Made by a program: the position numbers and the translations under genes
The notes under the pieces: generated by a model
Seen by the model: the letters and a program-made list of their open reading frames with translations, nothing else
Database searches by the model: none
What the model was told of the DNA's origin: nothing
DNA from: Bacteroidales bacterium
Lineage (GTDB): Bacteria > Bacteroidota > Bacteroidia > Bacteroidales > UBA7960
Reading direction: 5' to 3'
Length of the DNA stretch: 39,156 nucleotides
Assembly: GCA_007129945.1 (NCBI GenBank)
Contig: SKUN01000114.1
Location: 1 to 39,156 of the forward strand
Part shown: one piece after another, positions 14,618 to 22,556 of the stretch
Layout: the number at the start of each line of letters is the position of its first letter
Position numbering within the stretch: position 1 is the first letter of the stretch

Positions 14618-15376
14618 TTATTGCGGATCCTTGTATCTCTTCAGGGTTAATAGCTCTCCGTCAAAAACGGCATACGAAAAGTGGTTGATCCAGTCACCGG
14701 TATTCACGTATTGAACACCCGGGCGGACTTCAATATGCAGGGGCAGATGGCGATGGCCGAATACGAAATAATCGAACTGCCGGGTCTTTGACACCTCTAT
14801 ACAATATTGAACAAGCCTTTCCTTATCCTCACCAAGATATACTTCGTCCTTTTCGGCATTTGCCGCACGGCTTCTTCGCGACCACAAACGGGCGAGCCGT
14901 ATTCCCAGCCCGGGATGTAACCATGAAAACATTTTCTGGCAAAAACGGCAAGAAAAAAAGGCCTTCAGCATTTTGTAGCCGGCCTCTCCCGGGCCAAGCC
15001 CGTCGCCATGCCCGATATAAAAACGTTTACCTGACAAGGTATACTCCACCGGCTGTCGATGAATTTTCATTCCCAGTTCTTGCTCAAAATACTGAAATGT
15101 CCACATGTCATGATTGCCGGTAAAATAATGAATGGGAATACCCCTGTCGGAAATTTCCGCAAGCTTACCCAATAGTCGCACATGCCCTTTGGGAACCACA
15201 GTCGAGTATTCAAACCAGAAATCAAAAATATCCCCCAGCAGGTAAATGGCAGAAGCATCAGGGCTGATCTCCTCCAGCCACTTAACGAACAATTTCTCCC
15301 GCGCCATACTGGACTCCCTGTCGGGAACGCCCAGGTGGCTGTCTGAAATAAAATACACCTTTCCGGTATCTGACAT
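14618..15376 (-). CDS. lpxH: UDP-2,3-diacylglucosamine diphosphatase LpxH
   Basis: This calcineurin-like metallophosphoesterase hydrolyses UDP-2,3-diacylglucosamine to lipid X in lipid A synthesis, at the inner face of the membrane. Metal ligands are seen in ISDSHLG (near residue 10), LLGDIFDFWFE (near 45), TGNHDMW (near 84), GHGDG (near 118) and FGHRHLPLHI (near 211). This is the full dinuclear metal set plus the LpxH-type DFWFE stretch. I place the start at ATG 15376 (MSDTGKVYF, 252 residues) because the longer frame begins with a TTG five codons earlier. A TATATTTG -7 element lies at 15446-15453. It shows that the organism makes lipid A, hence a Gram-negative envelope. Confidence 0.92.
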   Translation of the reverse strand: MSDTGKVYFISDSHLGVPDRESSMAREKLFVKWLEEISPDASAIYLLGDIFDFWFEYSTVVPKGHVRLLGKLAEISDRGIPIHYFTGNHDMWTFQYFEQELGMKIHRQPVEYTLSGKRFYIGHGDGLGPGEAGYKMLKAFFSCRFCQKMFSWLHPGLGIRLARLWSRRSRAANAEKDEVYLGEDKERLVQYCIEVSKTRQFDYFVFGHRHLPLHIEVRPGVQYVNTGDWINHFSYAVFDGELLTLKRYKDPQ

Positions 15377-15445
15377 TTGCCTGGCATCCAATTTTCAGAT
15401 GAAGTAAATCACCGGCCTTCGGAGCATATCCCGCCGGATTATTGC

Positions 15446-15453
15446 CAAATATA
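15446..15453 (-). promoter_or_regulatory. Candidate -7 promoter element for lpxH
   Basis: The minus strand reads TATATTTG, matching TAnnTTTG, 69 bases before the chosen ATG. The -33 region shows no TTTG. Confidence 0.4.
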
Positions 15454-15625
15454 CAGAAAAACACTGACCCTCCATCCGGGATCCGGATTATGGAAGTGAA
15501 AATAGCCTTTACATTGCTTAAGTTTCCTCAGATTGTAGTATATTTAACCTCGGAAAACATCACAACGTAAAAAACACAGGTTCACCCTACAAATAACAAA
15601 TTATCAAAAAAATAAACCCATCGCA

Positions 15626-16213
15626 ATGAACAATTTACTGGATGTTTTAAAGAAACTGGACTCGAAGAAACCGGACCCTCAGGACATCAAAAATGCACTT
15701 GCATCAGTTGAACTGACTAAACTGTCCTACGAAGAATATATCAAGGGGCATGACCTGGGCAAATACAACCGGATAAAGCTCATGGAAGAACCTTTCCAGG
15801 TTTTTATCATGACATGGCCACCCCAGTTTTTACTACCCATTCATCAGCATAAAAATTTCTGGGGATATGTGGTTCCCCTCCAGGGCATTGTCGCTGAAAC
15901 CCTCTATGGATATGCCTCCAGAAAGAAAAAAGTGTTTTTACATCCGACCAAAACCTTCAAACCGGGCGAAATCATTTATGAGCCCTATAACGTCATACAC
16001 AAACTGCAAAACACTTCACCCCTGGATCCGACGATCAGCCTGCACATCTATTACCCGCCCACGTATAACTACGAAGGCACCATGATATTTGATGCACAAA
16101 ACAGGAGAATGGCCGTTCTGAACGAAAAAGCAGAAATGCTGAGCTGGGACCTGCCTGCCGACCACTACGATTCAATTACGGAAGATGCGTACGACGTGGA
16201 AAAACTCTGGTAA
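15626..16213 (+). CDS. Cysteine-dioxygenase-like cupin protein
   Basis: This 195-residue cytoplasmic protein has a single cupin domain of the cysteine/thiol dioxygenase type. The metal-binding part is PIHQHKNFWGYVVPLQG (His about 72 and 74), matching the family's H-x-H. The third histidine sits in SLHIYYPP (about 139), matching the family's SLHxYSPP. Enzymes of this fold oxidise the thiol of cysteine or a related small thiol to the sulfinate using Fe(II) and O2. The cysteine that forms the Cys-Tyr crosslink in mammalian enzymes is not seen where expected, as in many bacterial homologues. The true substrate is unknown. It is a single gene, convergent with a TlpA-like lipoprotein gene 16 bases away. 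Confidence 0.75.
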   Translation: MNNLLDVLKKLDSKKPDPQDIKNALASVELTKLSYEEYIKGHDLGKYNRIKLMEEPFQVFIMTWPPQFLLPIHQHKNFWGYVVPLQGIVAETLYGYASRKKKVFLHPTKTFKPGEIIYEPYNVIHKLQNTSPLDPTISLHIYYPPTYNYEGTMIFDAQNRRMAVLNEKAEMLSWDLPADHYDSITEDAYDVEKLW

Positions 16214-16229
16214 GTAACATTCTGGCTGT

Positions 16230-17408
16230 TCAGCTACCGAATATGCCTGCCAGTACATTTTCCAGTTCACTGACTGACAAACCTTTATGAATGATCCGGC
16301 CCTCCGGGTCTATCAAAACGGCATATGGAATGCTCTCCACGTTGTATAAGCTCACAACGGGAGAGCTCCAGAACCGCAGATCACTCACCTGCGTCCAGGT
16401 TAAAGAATCCTCTTCAATTCCCTGCAACCATTGATTTTGAGTCCGGTCCAGGGAAATGCCGTAGATCTCAAACCCCTGTGGCTGGTAGGTATCATAAATC
16501 TCCCTTAAGCGGGGATTTGCTTCACGGCAGGGGGTGCACCATGAAGCCCAGAAGTCGATCAATACATAATTACCACGCAAGTCAGACAATGCTTTCATAT
16601 TCCCCTGAGGATCGGGGAGTACAATTTCCGGTGCTTCAGCACCTATGGCCATACTTTCCTCAGCAGCCTTTCTTCGTTCTTCATCACGCCTGTGCCGGCT
16701 TACCCGGCGTTTCAGATCCATCACATGCCTGTTGGTGGGATAACGTTTTGACAGGGATTCACTCAGCTTCACAAAATACTCAAAATCCTCGCTTTCACTC
16801 AACAGCAAGTGGTTGCCAAAAAACTGGTAAAGCGCAATGATGGAGGCCAGAGAATGTGTATTCTCACTGATGAAGGATTTCACATACGCCTGGTGGCTTT
16901 CGAAAATTTCATTGTACGCCTGGTTAAGCCGCTCCCTTACTTCCGGGAAACTATCTGTATACTGGCTGGCCTCAAATACTGCAGCCAGGGAGTCAACCCT
17001 TTCATAGCTCCTCCTGAGACGGGTATTCAATTCATATAAAAGCACAGATCCCTCAGACCCTTCCACCGAATAGGTATCCTGCAAATTGGAAGCATCACCC
17101 TGCAAAATAATTTCCTCTCCCGGTTCAATCACCAGGGTGACATTGCCGGCCTCTCCGGCCCTCAGAATATAGAAGCCTGCCTCATCAATTGTTCCGCGGT
17201 AGGAAAAGCTTCCATCCGGATTGGTCTCAATGGTATCCAGCGGAATGAGGTCGTTGGTGGTCAGTTCCTGAATTTCCAGCCGGTTACCGGGGGCATTCTC
17301 CAGATTGCCTTCCAGCAGAAATTGATCGGCCTCGCCTTTCTGGCCACCCGGCCAGCAGGAATTCAACAAAACACCTATAGAAAAGAATATCAGAAATTTG
17401 CGAAACAT
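16230..17408 (-). CDS. TlpA-family thiol-disulfide oxidoreductase lipoprotein with DUF4369-like N-terminus
   Basis: This is a 392-residue envelope protein. The N-terminus FRKFLIFFSIGVLLNSC is a lipoprotein signal, with Cys18 the lipidation site. A DUF4369-like beta domain follows (about 30-120, with GSFSYRGTIDEAGFYILR and VIEPGEEIILQGD). A helical region (about 125-250) ends in a basic, charged stretch. The C-terminal thioredoxin domain has the active site DFWASWCTPCREANP (cysteines near 286 and 289) and the cis-proline loop ESIPYAVLIDPEGRII. It should act on periplasmic disulfides as a reductase. It has the same architecture as the gene at 10424. It lies downstream of mreD but has its own TAACTTTG element in the 99-base gap. 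Confidence 0.9.
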   Translation of the reverse strand: MFRKFLIFFSIGVLLNSCWPGGQKGEADQFLLEGNLENAPGNRLEIQELTTNDLIPLDTIETNPDGSFSYRGTIDEAGFYILRAGEAGNVTLVIEPGEEIILQGDASNLQDTYSVEGSEGSVLLYELNTRLRRSYERVDSLAAVFEASQYTDSFPEVRERLNQAYNEIFESHQAYVKSFISENTHSLASIIALYQFFGNHLLLSESEDFEYFVKLSESLSKRYPTNRHVMDLKRRVSRHRRDEERRKAAEESMAIGAEAPEIVLPDPQGNMKALSDLRGNYVLIDFWASWCTPCREANPRLREIYDTYQPQGFEIYGISLDRTQNQWLQGIEEDSLTWTQVSDLRFWSSPVVSLYNVESIPYAVLIDPEGRIIHKGLSVSELENVLAGIFGS

Positions 17409-17437
17409 AATAACGGAGTGGCCATCATTGAACCACT

Positions 17438-17445
17438 CAAAGTTA
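17438..17445 (-). promoter_or_regulatory. Candidate -7 promoter element for the TlpA-like gene
   Basis: The minus strand reads TAACTTTG, matching TAnnTTTG, 30 bases before the ATG at 17408, with TTTC at 17464-17467 as a weak -33 (18-base spacing). It suggests transcription independent of mreD. Confidence 0.5.
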
Positions 17446-17507
17446 TAAACATTTATTTCAGCAGAAATCCTTTTAAGATTTTTTAACCAGCTACCCGCCT
17501 TTGAAAA

Positions 17508-18026
17508 TCAACGTTTTGCCGTCGGACTGTTAAACAGGACAAACCCTATGATTACAAACAGGAGGGTAAGTCCGCCGCTGAGAACCACACGAACAATGGT
17601 TTCGGTAAAATCACGGAAATGAAACATTTCCATAAAGAAAAGTACCAGGTGGTGAATCAGAATCAGGATCAGGCTGTAAACAAGCAGGGTCATGGTTCCA
17701 AGGGTACGGAAAGAAGGCACGTCACCGGCATCATCAGGTTGCTTGCCGGTCAGCAGCCTCAGAACAAAAGGTCTGGCAAAAGCCAGCATCACCGTTGAAG
17801 CAGTATGTATTGCAATGGAATCTTCAAACACATCGATCAGCATCCCAAGGAAAAAGGCCAGCAACAACAAGTGCCATCCACGAGTGCCAAAGGGGAGGAT
17901 CAGCACAAACAACACATACACCTGGGGGTTGATATAGCCACCAAGATAGACATTGTTCAATATCAGCACCTGTAACAACACAATTGCAAAGAACATTAAA
18001 AGCAGCTTCCAGCGGAACATTACCAT
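17508..18026 (-). CDS. mreD: Rod shape-determining protein MreD
   Basis: This 172-residue integral membrane protein has about five hydrophobic segments: residues 7-24, 31-45, 50-68, 98-125 and 140-165. The opening RWKLLLMFFAIVLLQVLILN and the NPQVYVLFVLILPFG segment are typical for MreD of Bacteroidota. It belongs to the elongasome that positions lateral cell-wall synthesis together with MreB and MreC. MreD proteins diverge strongly, so much of the call rests on position: it starts 5 bases after the mreC stop. The genes for PBP2 and RodA, which usually follow in related genomes, do not follow here. Confidence 0.88.
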   Translation of the reverse strand: MVMFRWKLLLMFFAIVLLQVLILNNVYLGGYINPQVYVLFVLILPFGTRGWHLLLLAFFLGMLIDVFEDSIAIHTASTVMLAFARPFVLRLLTGKQPDDAGDVPSFRTLGTMTLLVYSLILILIHHLVLFFMEMFHFRDFTETIVRVVLSGGLTLLFVIIGFVLFNSPTAKR

Positions 18027-18031
18027 AAGGT

Positions 18032-18871
18032 TTAAAATTGAATATCCCCGGGAACAGCAGATTCCAATTCTTCATGCTCTTCCCTCATGAGATTTTTAAC
18101 CACATATACTAAAGAAAGCTTGTTATGATCGATGGCCATCTTCACCGTGGCAGTAAAGAAATTCTCGCCCCTCCTGACCTCCCAGTCTTCGATGGTCCCC
18201 ACAAATACATTTTCGGGAAAAACCCTGGAGTGCCCGCTGGTAAAAATTGAATCCCCCTCACTCAGATCCACATGCGGCGGGATGTAAGACATTACCGTTC
18301 TGCGGTAATCTCCTCCCTCCCATTGAAGTGTTCCGATATGATTGTTCTTGCCGATTTTTACACTCACCAGCATATCACTGTGCAGCAGCGACATCACGGA
18401 GCTGAAATTGTCAGACACATACATTATAATTCCGGCCACACCATTACCGGTAATCACACCCATATCGGGTTCAATCCCGTGCCGCCGCCCTTTGTTAAGC
18501 GTCATATAGTTGTTGCGCCGGTTCACCGATTTGTTGATCACCCCCGCATTCAGGTAAGTATACCTGCGCTGGTAAACACTGTCTTCATGCTGGAATACCT
18601 GCTGATCCGTTATCAGGAAATTCTCCCTGTTTCGCTCCATCAACCGTCTGTTATCCTCCAGCAATTGTTCGTTGACATCCCTGAGATACATATAATTGCT
18701 GACACTGTGGTAGGTTCGGTATACATACCCGGACAACGTATTACTCGAATGAAACAGGTAAGCCTGTTGAAAATGCTGGCTGCTGAGGGTCAAAAAAAGC
18801 GCCACTACCTGTAACACCAGGAAGAAAAAGAAAAAGTGATACCGTCGTATGAACCGAAACAGGTTGCGCAT
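18032..18871 (-). CDS. mreC: Rod shape-determining protein MreC
   Basis: This 279-residue bitopic inner-membrane protein has a single transmembrane helix at about residues 12-32 (FFFFFLVLQVVALFLTL). A coiled-coil stretch (about 60-90) is followed by the periplasmic beta domains, with GVAGIIMYVSDNFSSVMSLLH and LSEGDSIFTSG. MreC links the MreB cytoskeleton to peptidoglycan synthases in the periplasm. It lies between mreB (74 bases upstream) and mreD (5 bases downstream), in the usual order. Length is typical. Confidence 0.93.
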   Translation of the reverse strand: MRNLFRFIRRYHFFFFFLVLQVVALFLTLSSQHFQQAYLFHSSNTLSGYVYRTYHSVSNYMYLRDVNEQLLEDNRRLMERNRENFLITDQQVFQHEDSVYQRRYTYLNAGVINKSVNRRNNYMTLNKGRRHGIEPDMGVITGNGVAGIIMYVSDNFSSVMSLLHSDMLVSVKIGKNNHIGTLQWEGGDYRRTVMSYIPPHVDLSEGDSIFTSGHSRVFPENVFVGTIEDWEVRRGENFFTATVKMAIDHNKLSLVYVVKNLMREEHEELESAVPGDIQF

Positions 18872-18945
18872 ACCGGGATGTTCGGTTTAAGGTCCGTATT
18901 AAAAAAGATGTGCCGGCTGATAAAGGCTTTACCCGGGCAGTAGCA

Positions 18946-19968
18946 TTACTTGATCAGGAAGGGGAATTTATCAAAATTCTTCAGGGCAATTCCCGTTCCC
19001 CTGGCTACCGCCCGCAGCGGATCCTCTGCTACATGGACTTTCAGCTTGGTTTTTAAAGCCAGCCTTTTATCCAGACCGCGCAACAGCGAGCCACCACCGG
19101 CCATATAAATCCCTGTCCGGTAGATGTCAGCTGCCAGCTCCGGGGGTGTCATCTCGAGGGCATTCATCACTGCCGCCTCAATTTTGGTCAGTGACTTATC
19201 CAGGCAATGAGCCACTTCCGAGTAAGATACACTGATCTCTTTGGGAACACCCGTCATCATATCCCTTCCGTGCACGGCGTAATCATCCGGCGGATTGTCA
19301 TACTCCGTCATGGCTGTTCCCACTTCAATCTTAATCCTTTCTGCGGTGCGTTCACCGATCAGAATATTGTGCTGCTTACGCATGAATTCCATGATGTCGG
19401 TGTTGAAATCGTCACCGGCAATGCGTATGGATTTGTTACAGACAATGCCTCCCAGTGCAATCACCGCGATTTCAGTGGTACCGCCCCCGATATCGATCAC
19501 CATGTTACCAACAGGTTCCAGTACATCAATTCCGATACCGATAGCGGCAGCCATGGGCTCATGAATCAGTCTGACCTCTTTGGCTCCGGCCTGTTCGCAA
19601 CTGTCACGCACTGCCCTTTCCTCCACCTCCGTAATTCCGGAAGGAATACAGATCACCATTTTCAGTGAGGGGGGAAATAACGGCTTTTTTGTCTCTGTCA
19701 TTTTGATCATTGCCCGGATCATTGCCTCCGCAGCCTGAAAATCCGCAATAACCCCGTCGCGAAGCGGTCGCAATGTTTTTATATTTTCATGGGTTTTGCC
19801 ATGCATCATCAATGCCTGCTTCCCCACTGCAATCATCTCACCGGTTGTGCGATTCATCGCCACTATCGAAGGCTCCTCCACCACCACTTTGTCATTGTGA
19901 ATGATGATGGAATTAGCCGTGCCAAGGTCAATCGCGATCTCCTTGGTCAAAAAAGAAAATAATCCCAT
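18946..19968 (-). CDS. mreB: Rod shape-determining protein MreB
   Basis: This is the bacterial actin homologue, 340 residues, which polymerises under the inner membrane and guides lateral wall synthesis. The actin-fold nucleotide motifs are intact: phosphate-1 EIAIDLGTANSII (residues 10-22), phosphate-2 MVIDIGGGTTEIAVIALGG (about 157-175) and the adenosine motif MAGGGSLLRGLD (about 289-300). The N-terminal MGLFSFLTK could be the amphipathic membrane anchor. It begins 17 bases after the purH stop, so it is likely read from the purH transcript. Confidence 0.97.
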   Translation of the reverse strand: MGLFSFLTKEIAIDLGTANSIIIHNDKVVVEEPSIVAMNRTTGEMIAVGKQALMMHGKTHENIKTLRPLRDGVIADFQAAEAMIRAMIKMTETKKPLFPPSLKMVICIPSGITEVEERAVRDSCEQAGAKEVRLIHEPMAAAIGIGIDVLEPVGNMVIDIGGGTTEIAVIALGGIVCNKSIRIAGDDFNTDIMEFMRKQHNILIGERTAERIKIEVGTAMTEYDNPPDDYAVHGRDMMTGVPKEISVSYSEVAHCLDKSLTKIEAAVMNALEMTPPELAADIYRTGIYMAGGGSLLRGLDKRLALKTKLKVHVAEDPLRAVARGTGIALKNFDKFPFLIK

Positions 19969-19985
19969 TGTATCTTAAAGATTAA

Positions 19986-21518
19986 TTAATGTTTAAAATG
20001 TCTGTTCCCGGTGAAGGCCATGGCCATCCCCGACTCGTTGCAAAAATCCACAGAAGCCTTGTCTTTCACCGACCCGCCGGGTTGCACCACCGCACGAATG
20101 CCATGCCTGTGGGCAATTTCCACGCTATCGGGGAAGGGGAAAAAGGCATCGGAGGCCATGACGGCCCCCTGAAGATCATGCCCCTGCGATTGTGCCTTTT
20201 CAATCGCCTGCTTCAGGGCGTCAATGCGGGAGGTCTGTCCCATACCCGAACCCAGCAGCATCGCATCCTTCACCAGTGCAATAGCATTGGATTTCAGATG
20301 TTTAACCACAGAATTTGCAAAAACCAGGTCTCTTTCTTCCTCTTCCGAGGGATGGCGGACGGTTGCCATTTGCCATTGGTCAGGCAGGCTGTTCTTGTGA
20401 TCCTGTGTTTGCCACAACACCCCGTTCAGGATAGAACGATAGCGTACCTCAGGCGTAATGAATGATTTGGTACGCAACAATATGCGGTTCTTTTTCTTCG
20501 TGAGCACCTCAATGCTCTTCTCGTCAAACCCGGGGGCGATCAGCACTTCAAAAAACAAATCGCTGATCTGCTCTGCCATCTCTCCCGAAATATCCCTGTT
20601 GGCGATCAGGATTCCGCCGAATGCAGAAACCGGATCCCCGGCAAGGGCATCACGCCATGCCTCGTCAATGGAGGGCCTGGATGCCACTCCACACGGATTT
20701 GTATGTTTGATGATCGCAAAGGTAGGGGCATAATATTCAGCCATCAGGCCCATGGCCGCATCCACGTCCAACAAGTTATTATAAGACAGAGGTTTGCCGC
20801 TGATCTGCTCGAAAATTTCCTCCAGTTTTCCGTAAAAACAACCTTGCTGATGCGGGTTTTCCCCGTAACGAAGCGGGTGGGCATCAGGAATACTTTCCTT
20901 GAACACATCCAGTTCGCCATTATTCATATAACCAAAAATCGCTGTATCGTAATGGGAAGACACATGAAAAGCCACAGCAGCCATTTTACGACGCACAGCC
21001 GGAGAGATAACCCCTTCATGGACTTCTACAAGTTTCGTGATCTCACCAAAATAATCCGATGAAGGCACCACCAGCACATGCCTGAAGTTTTTCGCCGCAG
21101 CCCGGATCAGTGAAATGCCGCCAATATCAATTTTCTCGATCAGTTCATCATGGCTTCCGCCCGACAACAAAGTCTTCTCAAACGGATACAGATCAACCAC
21201 CACCATATCGATGGCATGAATATGATATTCGTTCAACGCCTCATCGTCCGTTTCAGTGCCGGGACGGCACAAAATACCTCCAAAAACCGCCGGATGCAGG
21301 GTCTTGACCCGGCCGCCCAGAATTGACGGATAAGTAGTCAGTTCCTCCACGGGTGTAACGGGAATATCCAGTTCATCCCGGATAAATTGCATGGTTCCCC
21401 CGGTGGAAATAATTTCGACATTTTGTGCATGCAGGGCTTTTACCAGTTCCCTTGCCGGTTCCTTGTCATATACCGAAATCAGAGCCCTGGAGAGCTTTTT
21501 GTTGATATGTGTTTCCAT
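19986..21518 (-). CDS. purH: Bifunctional AICAR transformylase / IMP cyclohydrolase PurH
   Basis: PurH performs the last two steps of IMP synthesis: formylation of AICAR with 10-formyl-THF, then ring closure. The N-terminal MGS-like cyclohydrolase domain shows ALISVYDK, ISTGGTMQF and GGRVKTLHPAVFGGIL (about 10-80). The C-terminal transformylase has FAIIKHTNPCGVA (Lys-His near 267, catalytic) and SAFGGILIAN. I use ATG 21518 (510 residues); the longer frame starts with TTG two codons earlier. It is the first gene of the purH-mreB-mreC-mreD cluster, an arrangement common in Bacteroidota, although purine synthesis and cell shape have no obvious link. Confidence 0.96.
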   Translation of the reverse strand: METHINKKLSRALISVYDKEPARELVKALHAQNVEIISTGGTMQFIRDELDIPVTPVEELTTYPSILGGRVKTLHPAVFGGILCRPGTETDDEALNEYHIHAIDMVVVDLYPFEKTLLSGGSHDELIEKIDIGGISLIRAAAKNFRHVLVVPSSDYFGEITKLVEVHEGVISPAVRRKMAAVAFHVSSHYDTAIFGYMNNGELDVFKESIPDAHPLRYGENPHQQGCFYGKLEEIFEQISGKPLSYNNLLDVDAAMGLMAEYYAPTFAIIKHTNPCGVASRPSIDEAWRDALAGDPVSAFGGILIANRDISGEMAEQISDLFFEVLIAPGFDEKSIEVLTKKKNRILLRTKSFITPEVRYRSILNGVLWQTQDHKNSLPDQWQMATVRHPSEEEERDLVFANSVVKHLKSNAIALVKDAMLLGSGMGQTSRIDALKQAIEKAQSQGHDLQGAVMASDAFFPFPDSVEIAHRHGIRAVVQPGGSVKDKASVDFCNESGMAMAFTGNRHFKH

Positions 21519-21532
21519 TGCCAAAAACAGTT

Positions 21533-21540
21533 TATCTTTG
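21533..21540 (+). promoter_or_regulatory. Candidate -7 promoter element for the YitT-family gene
   Basis: TATCTTTG matches TAnnTTTG 42 bases before the ATG at 21583. The -33 region overlaps the start of purH and is a poor match. Confidence 0.45.
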
Positions 21541-21582
21541 CAGCCTTAAAAATCCCCACGAAGTTACGCTAAATTTTCAGAA

Positions 21583-22476
21583 ATGACTTTTGCAGGCAGA
21601 GAAAAAAATTTTTCACGTAAGTGGTTCATATCCTATAGCCTGATCACAATCGGTGCCTTTTTACTGGCAGCAGGCTACGTATTATTTATCAGCCCCTACA
21701 AGATCGTTCCCGGCGGGGTATACGGGATCGGGATCATCATGTACCACCTGGTCGGATTTCCGGTGGGTCTTACGGGGCTCATCCTGAACATTCCCTTGAT
21801 GATCATCGGGTTACGCATACTCGGGCCACGTTTTGGGATTAAAACCGTAGTGGGGTTCGTTCTTACTTCCGGTTTCATTGACGGGCTCACCCTCATATAC
21901 GGCGACGCCCCACTGGTAAAGGACGACCCCCTGCTGTCAAGTATTTTCGGCGGGGTGTTGCTCGGCCTGGGGCTTGGAATGGTTTTCAAGGCCAAAGCCA
22001 GTTCCGGGGGAAGCAGCATCATCGCCATGGTGATCACCAAATATACCCATATCCCGCTGGGGCAAAGCATTATGATCATCGATGCCCTGATCGTACTTTT
22101 CGGTCTCCTTTCGTTCGGTGACTGGACCATCCCGCTCTACTCCCTGATTGCCATCTTCATCACCGGCAAGGTGATCGATGTGGTACTGGAAGGCTTCTCT
22201 TATGAGAAAACCCTGTTTATCATTTCTGACAAATACGAGACCATCGCCGACAAGATCCTGACAGACCTCAACCGCGGTGGTACCCTGATCGATGCCAAAG
22301 GAATGTACAAGAAAGATGAAAAGAAAATCATCTTTGTCAATGTTACCCGGCGGGAAGTGGCGGTGCTCCAGGATTTCATTCACCAGATCGATCCGGATGC
22401 ATTTGTCACGGTCATTGAAGCCACTGAGATCCTCGGTAAGGGCTTTCGATCCCTGCCGGAAAAAGTGAACGACTAG
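21583..22476 (+). CDS. YitT family membrane protein (DUF161/DUF2179)
   Basis: This is a 297-residue protein. The N-terminal two-thirds has five to six membrane helices (about 14-35, 42-60, 65-82, 88-107, 125-143, 165-195). Family motifs include VPGGVYGIGII, LNIPLM and FKAKASSGGSSIIAMVI. The C-terminal soluble DUF2179 domain (about 215-290) starts with GFSYEKTLFIISDK and includes the VTRREVAVLQDFIHQIDPDAF segment. YitT proteins are widespread with no settled biochemical function; a transport role is often supposed. Single gene, divergent from purH and convergent with the outer-membrane barrel gene. Confidence 0.9.
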   Translation: MTFAGREKNFSRKWFISYSLITIGAFLLAAGYVLFISPYKIVPGGVYGIGIIMYHLVGFPVGLTGLILNIPLMIIGLRILGPRFGIKTVVGFVLTSGFIDGLTLIYGDAPLVKDDPLLSSIFGGVLLGLGLGMVFKAKASSGGSSIIAMVITKYTHIPLGQSIMIIDALIVLFGLLSFGDWTIPLYSLIAIFITGKVIDVVLEGFSYEKTLFIISDKYETIADKILTDLNRGGTLIDAKGMYKKDEKKIIFVNVTRREVAVLQDFIHQIDPDAFVTVIEATEILGKGFRSLPEKVND

Positions 22477-22497
22477 GCCGTCCTGACCGATCTCATC

Positions 22498-22551
22498 CTG
22501 CATCTCTGCTTCCCCGTGCCTTTTACGGATGAGGAAGCGAAGTCATTGCAG
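22498..22551. other. Nested hairpin between convergent genes
   Basis: GCTTCC plus CCGT (22508-22517) pair with ACGG (22525-22528) and GGAAGC (22533-22538) around a TTTT-containing loop, leaving a 4-base bulge. An outer CTGCA/TGCAG pair (22498-22502, 22547-22551) closes the structure. It fills the 80-base gap between the yitT-like and outer-membrane barrel genes, so it may end transcription from both sides, but it lacks a T-run and the role is a guess. Confidence 0.35.
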
Positions 22552-22556
22552 GCCCC

